Source: Sphaerochaetaceae bacterium | GTDB lineage: Bacteria; Spirochaetota; Spirochaetia; Sphaerochaetales; Sphaerochaetaceae | Assembly: GCA_024405015.1 (NCBI GenBank) | Contig: JAKSPE010000002.1 | Coordinates: 87,109-151,108 of the forward strand | Direction: 5' to 3' | DNA: 64,000 nucleotides | Shown here: one piece after another, positions 36,031-44,850 of the stretch | How positions within the stretch are numbered: the first letter of the stretch is position 1 | Layout of the letters: every line of letters begins with the position of its first letter | The notes under the pieces: generated by a model | What the model was told of the DNA's origin: nothing | Databases searched by the model: none | What the model saw: the letters and a program-made list of their open reading frames with translations, nothing else | Program-made: the position numbers and the translations under genes

Positions 36031-36849
36031 ATGGACCGTTTGGATAAGATATTAGGTGATGCTGGAATCGGTTCCAGAAAGGATTGCGAAAAGCTGGTTC
36101 GCAGAGGCTATGTGACCGTCAATGGTGAGGTTGTGCGAACAGCCAGCCTGAAGGTTGCCGACTCGGATGTGGTTGCCGTCGATGGAGAGGTTGTCCCTCG
36201 CCATCGTGATGTGGTCTGCATCATGAACAAGGTTGCAGGTCTTGTCACTTCCACCGAAGATGGACGCAACAGAACCGTCATGGAGCATCTGCCTCAGGAT
36301 ATGCAGGTGCAGAAGGTTCTGCCGGTCGGAAGACTGGACAAGGATACCGAAGGTCTTCTTGTATTCTCCAATCAGGGAGATCTTATCCATAGGCTCATCT
36401 CTCCAAAGCATGAGGTTCCAAAAGTCTACTATGTGGAGCACGAAGGCGATGTGACTTCTACCGAGGTCGAAAAGGCCTTTTCCGGTATTGCACTCAAGGA
36501 TGGCAGTGTCTGTCGCAGTGCAGATCTGATGCGCATTGCAGAAGGCAGAAGCCTGATTCTGATTCGCCAGGGTATGTATCACCAGGTAAAGCGCATGTAT
36601 GCTGCCATGGGTCTTCACGTGAACTATCTCAAGAGGGTTCAGATTGGCTCTCTGGTTCTTGGAGACCTGGCCCCGGGAGAGGTTCGTGAGCTGTTAGAGT
36701 CTGAGATTGCACTTCTTTCGGACAAGGATGCCCGCATCGTGTTTACATCTGCTGACGATCCTGTCTATTCCCAGAGCCCAGCCTTTCAGCAGTTTCTGAA
36801 ACTCACAGAGGTGGAAAGGGAATCGGATAGTGAAATGGAGGACGTCTGA
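36031..36849 (+). CDS. RsuA/RluB/RluF-family pseudouridine synthase
   Basis: 272 aa. An N-terminal S4 RNA-binding domain (MDRLDKILGDAGIGSRKDCEKLV) and the catalytic domain with VGRLDKDTEGLLVFSNQGDL (catalytic Asp) and the end motif IRQGMYHQVKRMYAAMG. It makes pseudouridine in ribosomal RNA; whether 16S or 23S cannot be decided. TGAGGA precedes ATG 36031. The stop overlaps the next start (TGATG), so it is translated with the epimerase. Confidence 0.9.
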   Translation: MDRLDKILGDAGIGSRKDCEKLVRRGYVTVNGEVVRTASLKVADSDVVAVDGEVVPRHRDVVCIMNKVAGLVTSTEDGRNRTVMEHLPQDMQVQKVLPVGRLDKDTEGLLVFSNQGDLIHRLISPKHEVPKVYYVEHEGDVTSTEVEKAFSGIALKDGSVCRSADLMRIAEGRSLILIRQGMYHQVKRMYAAMGLHVNYLKRVQIGSLVLGDLAPGEVRELLESEIALLSDKDARIVFTSADDPVYSQSPAFQQFLKLTEVERESDSEMEDV

Positions 36850-38045
36850 TGCAGGAACTTGCCGCAAAAGCCTACCGTATGCTGACTAAGCAGATTGTCC
36901 CATTCTGGCTTGGTCTCAAGGATGAGGAGAATGGTGGATTTTATGGATATCTGAGCTATGACCTTGCCTTGGACAAGAAATATGACAAGGGCTGCATTCT
37001 GAACAGCCGCATCCTTTGGTTCTTCTCTGAGGCAGCCTTGCTATTGAAGTCGGAGAATTCCAAACTCTATCTTGCTTGTCGCGATGCGGCAGACCATGCC
37101 TATGAGTTTCTGGTCTCCCATTGCCTGGATCCGAAGTTTGGTGGTGTATTCTGGTCTGTGGACTACCTTGGAAGCCCAAGTGACACCACAAAGCATACCT
37201 ATAACCAGGCGTTTGCCATCTATGCCTTAAGTGCCTACTACAAGATGAGCGGCAACGCCGATGCCCTGAGCCATGCCTTCGACCTCTATGAGGTGGTGGA
37301 GCGCCGCTGTACCGATGACATCGGTTATCTGGAAAGCTTTTCGGTGGACTGGAAGCCGTCTGAGAATGACAAGCTTTCTGAGAATGGCATCATTGCCCAG
37401 AAGACGATGAACACGCTTTTGCATGTCTTTGAAGGCTACAGTGCCCTGTATCAGGTCAGCGGAGACTCTAGGGTGGAATCCTCCTTGCGTTGGATTCTGG
37501 ATATCTATGAGAACCGGATCTTTGACCCGAAGCAGAGAAGGCTGCTTGTTTTCTTTGATGAGAACTACAACTCCATTTTGGATCTCTACAGCTATGGTCA
37601 TGACATTGAGTCTTCGTGGCTTGTGGATTGGGGTTGCTCCCTTTTGGGCGATATGGATCTGATTGAGCGAATTGCATCCATCAACTCCATTCTTGCACAG
37701 AATGTGTACCGCGAAGGCTATGTGAATCACTCCTTGAGAGCCGAGCGTGACCGCGGGGTGGAGGATGAAACCCGTAACTGGTGGGTTCAGGCGGAGACTG
37801 TCCTGGGCTTTGCGCATGAGGCTCTGAAGAATCCAGGAGATGATACTTATCTTGAGGCGGCAAAGGATGTCTTTGCGTTCATTGAGACGAAGATGGTTGA
37901 CCCAAGAGAGGGCAGTGAGTGGCTTTCTGCTTTGGATGGGGATATGAATCCGATTCACAAACCTATCGTGGAGCCTTGGAAGTGCCCTTACCACAATGGA
38001 AGAATGTGCATGAACCTGATTGCCCTTGCCAAGGATTTTGAGTGA
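36849..38045 (+). CDS. AGE-family epimerase, cellobiose 2-epimerase-like
   Basis: 398 aa. An (alpha/alpha)6-barrel enzyme of the N-acylglucosamine 2-epimerase family. It has the pattern I associate with cellobiose 2-epimerases: IAQKTMNTLLHVFEGY, SYGHDIESSWLV, NWWVQAETVLGF and EPWKCPYHNGRMCMNLI. Such enzymes convert beta-1,4-mannobiose to mannosyl-glucose or cellobiose to glucosyl-mannose. This suits the neighbouring beta-mannosidase. One-base overlap with the pseudouridine synthase gene. Confidence 0.85.
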   Translation: MQELAAKAYRMLTKQIVPFWLGLKDEENGGFYGYLSYDLALDKKYDKGCILNSRILWFFSEAALLLKSENSKLYLACRDAADHAYEFLVSHCLDPKFGGVFWSVDYLGSPSDTTKHTYNQAFAIYALSAYYKMSGNADALSHAFDLYEVVERRCTDDIGYLESFSVDWKPSENDKLSENGIIAQKTMNTLLHVFEGYSALYQVSGDSRVESSLRWILDIYENRIFDPKQRRLLVFFDENYNSILDLYSYGHDIESSWLVDWGCSLLGDMDLIERIASINSILAQNVYREGYVNHSLRAERDRGVEDETRNWWVQAETVLGFAHEALKNPGDDTYLEAAKDVFAFIETKMVDPREGSEWLSALDGDMNPIHKPIVEPWKCPYHNGRMCMNLIALAKDFE

Positions 38046-38359
38046 GGGTCTATGCACATGAGAACCTATAGCCCATAGATCCGTAGCTCCTGCGGACCTC
38101 TTCATCAATCGACTAACCAATACACCTAAAGGATTACTATACTGATTCCTCCAATAATGCTCATGTTCATAAACCGTGCAAGGCCTGATGTGTGCTGCCC
38201 GTTGGGCCCGCCATGCTTGCGGCTACGTTTGGCTTTACGGCCCACTTGCCGCCTGACAGGCTAGAACACACAGGCATCGCACCGCCAATGAACAATCGCT
38301 TTGGAAATGTCTTGCCAATGTAATATTTTTGAATTACATTAGTTGTGTAAGAGGTGTTT
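38046..38359. other. Long intergenic stretch with a GC-rich structured segment
   Basis: No gene is supported here. Bases 38183-38275 are clearly GC-richer than the flanks and can fold: GCCTG (38183-38187) with CAGGC (38271-38275), continued by GTGT with ACAC, around inner complementary runs (TTGGGCC and GGCCCAC). It may be a non-coding RNA or a small mobile repeat. The 3' part leads into the antitoxin's AT-rich promoter region. Confidence 0.35.
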
Positions 38360-38644
38360 ATGGCAAAAGATGCTTTAATTCAAGTCCGAATTGATGAGGA
38401 TCTCAAGAATCAAGTAGAGGCTCTTTACAAGTCTTTGGGAACAACTTTCTCTGAAGTTGTCAGAATGCTTGCTGTACAAAGTCTTGAAGAGCAGGGGATT
38501 CCATTTGAGGTGAAATCAGGGTTTCGACCACATAAGAATCTTGTTGCAAGAGGTGTTGCCCACAAATATGCAGATCCTTCCAAGATTCCTTTTGAAAAAG
38601 ATGCCTGGAGACAGGCTGCCGTGAGGAAACATGCAGATAATTGA
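38360..38644 (+). CDS. RelB/DinJ-family antitoxin
   Basis: 94 aa. The start AKDALIQVRIDEDLKNQVEALYKSLGTTFSEVVRMLA is a ribbon-helix-helix domain of the RelB/DinJ type, which represses its own operon and binds the toxin with its C-terminus. GAGGTG precedes ATG 38360. It overlaps the toxin gene by 14 bases. Confidence 0.88.
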   Translation: MAKDALIQVRIDEDLKNQVEALYKSLGTTFSEVVRMLAVQSLEEQGIPFEVKSGFRPHKNLVARGVAHKYADPSKIPFEKDAWRQAAVRKHADN

Positions 38645-39059
38645 CGCAAATATCATTCTACGCTACCTGATGGACGATCATCCAGAACAGAGTGAAGAAG
38701 CTGCAAAGATAATTGCTGAAGATGTTTCAACAACATTTGAGGTGATTGCCGAAGTGGTTTATGTCATGGAAAGTTTTTATGATATGCCAAGATCGGAAAT
38801 CACATGGGATTTACACAAACTTCTTTGTGATGTCAGAGTATCAGACCGCAAGGCTCTTATGTATGCACTCGGAGTTTTCAATAGGACATCTTTGGATTTT
38901 GTTGATTGCATTTTAATCGGATATAAGAATGCTTTTGGTGTTGGTATTTCCACCTTTGATAAAAAGTTGAAGAATTCCTTATCTCGGGATTTTGAAATAT
39001 ATCAGGTTGATGAATCTGATATGATGCTTGATGCATTTGTGCCTTGTGACGAAGACTGA
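38631..39059 (+). CDS. PIN-domain toxin (VapC-like)
   Basis: 142 aa. A single PIN ribonuclease domain: IIDANIILRYLM (Asp5), EVIAEVVYVME (Glu41), LDFVDC (Asp89/Asp92) and ISTFDKKL (Asp110) give the four acidic metal ligands. PIN toxins cut tRNA or rRNA. The partner is of RelB/DinJ type, which usually pairs with RelE/YafQ folds. A tRNA gene lies 35 bases beyond on the other strand. Confidence 0.88.
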   Translation: MQIIDANIILRYLMDDHPEQSEEAAKIIAEDVSTTFEVIAEVVYVMESFYDMPRSEITWDLHKLLCDVRVSDRKALMYALGVFNRTSLDFVDCILIGYKNAFGVGISTFDKKLKNSLSRDFEIYQVDESDMMLDAFVPCDED

Positions 39060-39093
39060 TTCTAGAATTGATTGAAAAACATTGTACTAATGA

Positions 39094-39164
39094 TGGAGCC
39101 AAACGGAATCGGACCGTCGTTTACGCCATGCGAAAGCGTTGTTCTACCACTGAACCATGGCCCC
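39094..39164 (-). tRNA. tRNA-Ala (anticodon CGC)
   Basis: 71 bases, read on the minus strand: acceptor GGGGCCA with TGGCTCC, including the G3-U70 alanine identity pair and discriminator A; D arm GTTC-AGTGGTA-GAAC; anticodon arm ACGCT-TTCGCAT-GGCGT giving CGC; a four-base variable loop; T arm GACGG-TCCGATT-CCGTT. CCA is not encoded. The T-loop has C where U55 is normal and the D arm looks glycine-like, so it is slightly aberrant. Confidence 0.8.
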
Positions 39165-39184
39165 GAAAATCTTGGATATCATAG

Positions 39185-39202
39185 CGCCAAACCGGCGTTT
39201 TG
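39185..39202 (+). terminator. Weak hairpin after the toxin gene
   Basis: CGCC (39185-39188) with GGCG (39194-39197) followed by TTTTG. A short stem only, so a weak call. Confidence 0.3.
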
Positions 39203-39210
39203 TTAACATG

Positions 39211-39246
39211 AAAAAGAATGCCAGGCAGAAGTTATCCTACCTGGCA
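39211..39246 (-). terminator. Terminator of the beta-helix protein gene
   Basis: On the minus strand TGCCAGG (39246-39240) pairs with CCTGGCA (39225-39219), followed by TTCTTTTTC. Confidence 0.75.
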
Positions 39247-39268
39247 AACGACAAATGAAAAAGGTTTA

Positions 39269-41158
39269 TCAGTTGAAGGCTGGTGGCATCTGGCCGCTAA
39301 AACCGTTCTGCTGTCTGTCAAATCCGCCCATTGGCATATCCATAGGCATCTGGGACGGGTTGAAGTCACTTTGCATCATCTGCATTGCTCCGTCGCCGAA
39401 GAGGGTGAAGAGCATAGATGGGTCTACGTAGTTCTCAACAAGATACCTTACAAGCTCAAGTGCTGTAGAAGCATCAAGGTTCTCTGGAAGAGTCACGCCT
39501 GCCGGAAGGCTTGTGTTGGTGCTTGTTCTGGTTGCAACATTGGCGTTTCCCATGTTTCTGTTATTCATTCCTCTGGCTCCCATATCCATGGCACCGTTCA
39601 TGCCCTTGCCGCCAAATCCCATAGCTCCGCCACCGAAGTTTCCTGCTCCACCGATGTTCATGCCGATGTAGCCTTCGGAGACTGCAATGTCGTTCATGTC
39701 CATTGTGACCACTTCCTCTCTAAGAACGAAGGATGTTCCTGCTGGTACAAGACCATCGGATGGTAGAACCTCGAAGGCACCAAGCGCGATTGTGTAGCTC
39801 TGTCCTTCCACAAAATCTTCAGAGCCGAAGACGATGGAAGTGAGGGAAGGCACTTCGTAAGGTACGACAAAACCTGTAATGACATTGCCCTCGGAATCGA
39901 GAACCGCAATCTGGTCGCCTGCGTAGAAGGTCTTGTTTCCATAGGCGATGGAGTGGGCTGTTGTGTCTGCGCTCTTTGGCATGTTGTTGCCGTTTCCTGC
40001 GCCGACGATGGTTCCGCCTGTGTAGGTGAAACGGGTGTCGTTGTCGCAGTCAAAAGCCTGCTCTCTGGAACTGGACATGGTGATGACCGTACCACCGTTG
40101 ATAGCGATGGTGCCGTTGGAGTCGATGGAGTCGTTGTCTGTTGCAATGGCAAAGACATAACCGCCGTTGATCACAATTGCCTTTCCTGCATTGAGTGTGT
40201 CATCGCTGGTATAGGCATGGATGGTGCCGCCATTGATGTAAAGGGTGTCTTTTGCCTCAATGCCTTCTGGGCTAAGAGACTCCTCTTCGGAATATTCATA
40301 TGGGATGCCGGTAGTCTTGATGTTGATGTCTCCACCATTGATGTAGACGTTAGGAATCGGATTATCCTCAGTGGTTTCGGTTGTTGCATCCTCGTCGATC
40401 TTCCAGCCTGCTGTAATGGCTTTTCCGACGGATGTGATGTCCAAGGTTCCGCCATTGATCTCGACATAGCCAAGACCTGTGCCGACGCCTTCCACTCCAT
40501 TGACCTTGATGCCCTTGGACTCTGTGGCATGGACATTGCCTTCGGCGTTGATGCAAAGATAGCCGTCGTTCATTGTGAAGTAGAGGTCTGCACTGACCAT
40601 ATTGCCTTCTGCGGCCTCATCGCCGTGGATGTAGGTGTTTCCTCCGTTGATGATCAGAGCTCCATCGGTTTTGATGCCATGCTTTTTGTATACTTCAAGA
40701 GTCAGGTTTCCAAGACCATCGATGATGATGTTGCCAGAGGATGTGATGGCGCCTTTCTTTGAGTTGTCGGCACTGTCAGAAACATAGTTGGAAGAACCTT
40801 CTGCAAGAAGAATCGTTGCTGTTGTTGTGCTCTTGAGCTGCATGGCAGGAAGTGTGCTTGCCTTGATGGTTACGTTGTTCAGAACCAAGGTGTAGTCGCT
40901 GTCATCGCTCTTGACGATGAGGGTTCCGTCAAGAGAACCGGTAAGACCGATGGAGATTGGGGAAGTGCCCTTGTAGGTGACCTCGAGGTTGCCATCTTTA
41001 TTGAATGTTGCGCTGACGCTGTCGGAGGAACTTTCTCCTGTTGTAAGGTCCACGGATGCGTCATAGACGATTGTCGGGGTGACTTCTGATACTCCCTGTG
41101 CAAATGCGGTGCAAACCAGGACGAGAATCAAAACGGATGTGATAAGTGTACGTTTCAT
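39269..41158 (-). CDS. Secreted right-handed beta-helix carbohydrate-binding protein (Cthe_2159-like)
   Basis: 629 aa. Signal peptide MKRTLITSVLILVLVCTAFA before QGVSEV, without a lipobox. The body is built of short parallel-helix repeats of the type INGGxxxIxxxxxGI (VEINGGTLDITS, VYINGGDINIKTTG, IAINGGTVITMSS), as in calcium-binding, pectin-binding Cthe_2159 proteins. The C-terminal about 130 residues contain a Gly/Met/Asn-rich stretch (GNFGGGAMGFGGKGMNGAM). ATG 41158 follows AGGAGA. It is probably periplasmic or at the surface; the ligand is not known. Confidence 0.8.
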   Translation of the reverse strand: MKRTLITSVLILVLVCTAFAQGVSEVTPTIVYDASVDLTTGESSSDSVSATFNKDGNLEVTYKGTSPISIGLTGSLDGTLIVKSDDSDYTLVLNNVTIKASTLPAMQLKSTTTATILLAEGSSNYVSDSADNSKKGAITSSGNIIIDGLGNLTLEVYKKHGIKTDGALIINGGNTYIHGDEAAEGNMVSADLYFTMNDGYLCINAEGNVHATESKGIKVNGVEGVGTGLGYVEINGGTLDITSVGKAITAGWKIDEDATTETTEDNPIPNVYINGGDINIKTTGIPYEYSEEESLSPEGIEAKDTLYINGGTIHAYTSDDTLNAGKAIVINGGYVFAIATDNDSIDSNGTIAINGGTVITMSSSREQAFDCDNDTRFTYTGGTIVGAGNGNNMPKSADTTAHSIAYGNKTFYAGDQIAVLDSEGNVITGFVVPYEVPSLTSIVFGSEDFVEGQSYTIALGAFEVLPSDGLVPAGTSFVLREEVVTMDMNDIAVSEGYIGMNIGGAGNFGGGAMGFGGKGMNGAMDMGARGMNNRNMGNANVATRTSTNTSLPAGVTLPENLDASTALELVRYLVENYVDPSMLFTLFGDGAMQMMQSDFNPSQMPMDMPMGGFDRQQNGFSGQMPPAFN

Positions 41159-41273
41159 TGAATTTCTCCTACACGCCAATCATCATTGCATCAAACAGAC
41201 TTTTCAAGAAAGGGAGGCTTTTTCTACACAAAACTACAATCATCTTCACATATCTTCAAATTTCCCATGTGCT

Positions 41274-41302
41274 TTGACGTAGTGATGTCTATGGTGTATG
41301 AT
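41274..41302 (+). promoter_or_regulatory. Promoter of the deoD operon
   Basis: TTGACG (41274-41279), 17 bases, TATGAT (41297-41302), 43 bases before the deoD start. Confidence 0.65.
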
Positions 41303-41344
41303 TCTATTATCTGAAATGGAAATACAACAATAGGCAGGTGCCCA

Positions 41345-42052
41345 ATGAGTACACATATTGCAGCAAAAGAAGGCGAGATCGCTTCACGCGTTCTGCTTCC
41401 AGGAGATCCACTTAGAGCAAAGTTCATTGCCGAGAACTTCCTTGAGAACGTGAAGTGCTACAGCACAGTCCGAAACATGTTCGGATTTACCGGAACCTAT
41501 AAGGGTAAGGAAGTCAGTGTCCAGGGAACTGGTATGGGAACTCCTTCCCAGAGTATCTACGTGAATGAGCTGATTCAGTTCTATGGCGCAAAGCGTCTCA
41601 TCCGTACAGGAACCTGCGGTTCCACAGACCCGAATCTCAGAATCAAGGATATGGCAATCATCCAGGCTGCTGCTACAGACAGCGGAATGAACCATAACCG
41701 CTTTGGTGTCCATGGACTGATTTATCCACCAGTAGCTGATTTCAATCTGCTGAGGGATGCTGTGGATGCGGCAGCAAGACTCGGATACCCTGCAAAGGTC
41801 ACTACCTGCTATTCTGCAGACCAGTTCTACGATGAAAGAGGCGAGGAGAAGGAGAAGCTTCTTCTCAAGTATGGCGTCTCCTGCGTTGAGATGGAGTGCT
41901 CTGAGCTGTTCACACTTGGTGCAAGATTCGGCGTCCAGACTTTGGGTATCCTGACCGTCAGTGATATGATCTTTGAGAAGGAGTATGCAAGTGCCTTTGA
42001 GCGTGAGCAGACATTCACAAAGATGATGGAGGTTGCTCTGGAGGCAATCTGA
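41345..42052 (+). CDS. deoD: Purine-nucleoside phosphorylase, DeoD type
   Basis: 235 aa, the size of hexameric PNPs that split purine (deoxy)ribonucleosides with phosphate. It opens with STHIAAKEGEIASRVLLPGDPLRAKFIAE, includes GTGMGTPSQSIYVNEL and RTGTCGSTD, and ends with the VEMECSELFTLGARFG base-binding region and TVSDMI (catalytic Asp). First gene of a probable operon with a permease and an amidohydrolase. Confidence 0.95.
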   Translation: MSTHIAAKEGEIASRVLLPGDPLRAKFIAENFLENVKCYSTVRNMFGFTGTYKGKEVSVQGTGMGTPSQSIYVNELIQFYGAKRLIRTGTCGSTDPNLRIKDMAIIQAAATDSGMNHNRFGVHGLIYPPVADFNLLRDAVDAAARLGYPAKVTTCYSADQFYDERGEEKEKLLLKYGVSCVEMECSELFTLGARFGVQTLGILTVSDMIFEKEYASAFEREQTFTKMMEVALEAI

Positions 42053-42109
42053 TCAGATGAGCTTGTTTTGATGCTGGCTTTGGCATTGTGGCTGGCATCG
42101 GAGGGGAAT

Positions 42110-43252
42110 ATGTCGTCGAAAGAGAAAGGAAATCTGACAACCTGGGAGGCTGCATGCATCATAACCGGTTACGGAATCGGTTCCGGTGTCATGAGTATGC
42201 CATGGCTTGCCCAGAAATGCGGATTTCCATTATCGGTTCTAATTCTAGTGGTCTCATTTGTCGCAAGCTATGTGCTTCATGTGATGATTGCAGACCTTGC
42301 ACTGAAAAGTGATGGTGGCCAGATCATCACATGTCTGACCAAGTTCCTTTTCCGCGGAAAGCTCAAGAATGTGCTTTCCATTACATTCTTTGTTCTCATG
42401 GGAATCATCCTATGCACAAACCTTGGTGCATACATCTATGCATCAGAGGAGATCATTGTAGGCCTTGTTCCTATGCCTGCACTATTGGCTAGAGTTCTGT
42501 TCTACGCTGTGTGTGCTGTGGTTGTCCTGTTTGGCCTCAAGGCTGTTGGAATCTCCGAAAAGTATGCAGTGGGTGCGATATTTGTGCTGATTGCAGGTTT
42601 GGCCGTCGCTTCTGTCTTTGCAGAGCATCATGCGATTCCACTTGCCTGCGAGTCGCTCAATTCCGTTCTGGCTTACTTTGGAATGGCCATGTTTGCCATG
42701 TCCGCCTTCTTTTCCGTCCCACAGGCTGTGGAAGGTCTTAAGGGTGATGTTCCAAGAATCCGAAAGGCTGTGTTCCTGGGGCTTCTGAACAATTTCGTTC
42801 TGATTCTCGTCATCTCTGTCTGTGCACTGCTTGCCTCCACAGAAATCACCGAGGTTGCCATGGTAGGCTGGAGTGAGGGTATTGGAGACTGGGCACGAAT
42901 CATCGGTGGCCTTTTCACGATTCTGGCCATGCTCACCACCTATTGGTCCTTGTCCTTGGCTCTTGCCGATATCGTGAAGGATATGCTTCATATCGGAGAC
43001 CGACTCAGTTGGTTTGTCGCCACAATTCCATCCTTTGCTCTTGTCATGTTCAATCTGTCAGGCTTCATGGAGCTTATGAGAACAGCAGGTGGTCTGATTG
43101 CCATCATCATTGCTGTGATGATTGTTCCAGCCTATAGAAATGCGAAAAAGAGTGTTCCAGGCTCTGCCCTGAGAATCGATTCCCTTGCCTTGGATATCGC
43201 GATTATTGTCGCTTATGTTGTGATGGCAATCGGTAGTATTGTGCCGGTCTGA
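42110..43252 (+). CDS. Amino-acid permease of the AAAP/aromatic amino acid type
   Basis: 380 aa with about eleven hydrophobic segments. The first, TGYGIGSGVMSMPWLAQKCG, carries the unwound-helix Gly motif of APC-superfamily transporters. It resembles the amino-acid/auxin-type and TyrP/SdaC-like group, so proton- or sodium-coupled uptake of an amino acid or related amine is likely. GAGGGG precedes ATG 42110. Its place between a nucleoside phosphorylase and an amidohydrolase leaves the substrate open. Confidence 0.75.
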   Translation: MSSKEKGNLTTWEAACIITGYGIGSGVMSMPWLAQKCGFPLSVLILVVSFVASYVLHVMIADLALKSDGGQIITCLTKFLFRGKLKNVLSITFFVLMGIILCTNLGAYIYASEEIIVGLVPMPALLARVLFYAVCAVVVLFGLKAVGISEKYAVGAIFVLIAGLAVASVFAEHHAIPLACESLNSVLAYFGMAMFAMSAFFSVPQAVEGLKGDVPRIRKAVFLGLLNNFVLILVISVCALLASTEITEVAMVGWSEGIGDWARIIGGLFTILAMLTTYWSLSLALADIVKDMLHIGDRLSWFVATIPSFALVMFNLSGFMELMRTAGGLIAIIIAVMIVPAYRNAKKSVPGSALRIDSLALDIAIIVAYVVMAIGSIVPV

Positions 43253-43263
43253 TAGGGGTGTTT

Positions 43264-44850
43264 ATGAAGACGGTCCTGTTCAAAAACGGAGTATTCCATT
43301 CCAATGTGGATGAAAGCGATGTGTTCTCCTATCTTGCTGTGCGTAGGGGCCGTATCGTTGGTACCTACAAGACCTGTCCTTCTGGAAAGTTTGATGAAGT
43401 TGTTGATCTGAAGGGCCAGCATGTCTATCCATGTCTGATTGATGGACATGTGCATGTCATGTTCTCCGCTGTTGTGATGGCTACTGGTTTCAATGTATGC
43501 GAGATCAATGCTGACGGGGTGAGTCCAAACACCTTTAGCGGTATCGAGGCCAGAATTCGCGATTACTGTGCAAAACAGGGCAGCCATGACATTGTGGTCA
43601 TGAACAATTTTGTGATGTCCGCTATGGATGAGAAGCGCCTTCCTACTGCGACGGAACTGGATGATTGGTCATCGGGTAGGGCCTGCGTGGTCTACAACAT
43701 CGATGGTCATAGCATGGCGCTTTCGACTGCCATGATGCAGCTTGTTGGGATTTTCAGTGAAAATGGAATCTTCACTGGAGAGGAGAACGAGAAGAACCAA
43801 GGCCGCGTCATTGATGCCATCAGCTCCAAGATCAATGCGAAGATTCTGGCAAAAGGTGTTGCACAGTTTCAGAACCGCTGTGCCGAATATGGAATCTCTG
43901 TCGTCGCTGCTCTTGAGGGAAACGCTGATTCCCCAAAAGATTTGGTGACATCGCTTCTTGTCGCACTTGCCAGACGTTTTTCCATTGGGGTTCGCCTGTT
44001 TCCTCAGTACACAGACCTCAAGAGGGCCCAGAAGTTCAGAAAGTACATGTCCAAACCTAGAATCGGCGGCTGTGGACAATGGGAGATGGACGGCTCTGTC
44101 GGATCCCATAGTGCGGCTTTCAGCGTTCCATTCAAGGATACCGGAGAGAAAGCCCCATGCTATTTTGACCAGGACCAGGTGGATGGTTTTGTATCCGAAG
44201 CTTTCAAGGCTGGCTATCAGGTGGGAAGCCATGCGATAGGGGACCTTGCCATTGAGCGCCTTATGAAAGCCTATGACAAGTCCTATGACCCTTCCAGCAA
44301 GGTCCTTCACATCATTGAGCATTGTGAATTTCCAAACCAAGAGACCTTTGAAAGTCTCAAGCGCGGGCGCTATGCGCTGATGATGCAGCCAGGCTATGCC
44401 TGGATCGACAAGAGGTTTCTGCATTCCTACGAGCAGACTCTGCCAAAGACCGTGCTGGATGGCATGAAAATGAAGTCTTTCTATGATGCCGGCATTTGCC
44501 TATGTGGCTCTTCCGATTCTCCTGTGCAGGATCTGGATCCGTATCTTCAGATGCAGGGTATGACGCAGTTCTACAATCCAAAGGAATCCCTTACCCCTTA
44601 TGAGGCACTGCGCTGCTACACCGCAAATGCTGCAAAGGCTCTTATGGAAGAGGATGAGAGGGGCACTCTTGAGGTGGGAAAGGTTGCGGATTTCTTTACA
44701 CTTAGCGAGGACTTCTTCAAGGCACCTGCAGACAGCATCTCCAAAATCAGACCGAATCAGACCTACATTGGTGGTAAGCTTTGGAAAAGGAAGAAAGGGG
44801 ACCTCTGGGCTCTGGTCGGTATGATGCTCAAAAGGGCAAAGAAGATCTGA
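43264..44850 (+). CDS. YtcJ-like metal-dependent amidohydrolase
   Basis: 528 aa amidohydrolase-3 family enzyme. The N-terminal beta-sandwich (LFKNGVFHSNVDESD) leads to the metal motif PCLIDGHVHVMFS; later GSHAIGDLAIERLMKAY, HIIEHCEFPN, and CGSSDSPVQDLDPYLQMQGM (catalytic Asp). It ends with GTLEVGKVADFFTLSEDF. Cytoplasmic. AGGGGTG precedes ATG 43264. The substrate is unknown; linkage to the permease suggests it hydrolyses the imported compound. Confidence 0.82.
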   Translation: MKTVLFKNGVFHSNVDESDVFSYLAVRRGRIVGTYKTCPSGKFDEVVDLKGQHVYPCLIDGHVHVMFSAVVMATGFNVCEINADGVSPNTFSGIEARIRDYCAKQGSHDIVVMNNFVMSAMDEKRLPTATELDDWSSGRACVVYNIDGHSMALSTAMMQLVGIFSENGIFTGEENEKNQGRVIDAISSKINAKILAKGVAQFQNRCAEYGISVVAALEGNADSPKDLVTSLLVALARRFSIGVRLFPQYTDLKRAQKFRKYMSKPRIGGCGQWEMDGSVGSHSAAFSVPFKDTGEKAPCYFDQDQVDGFVSEAFKAGYQVGSHAIGDLAIERLMKAYDKSYDPSSKVLHIIEHCEFPNQETFESLKRGRYALMMQPGYAWIDKRFLHSYEQTLPKTVLDGMKMKSFYDAGICLCGSSDSPVQDLDPYLQMQGMTQFYNPKESLTPYEALRCYTANAAKALMEEDERGTLEVGKVADFFTLSEDFFKAPADSISKIRPNQTYIGGKLWKRKKGDLWALVGMMLKRAKKI

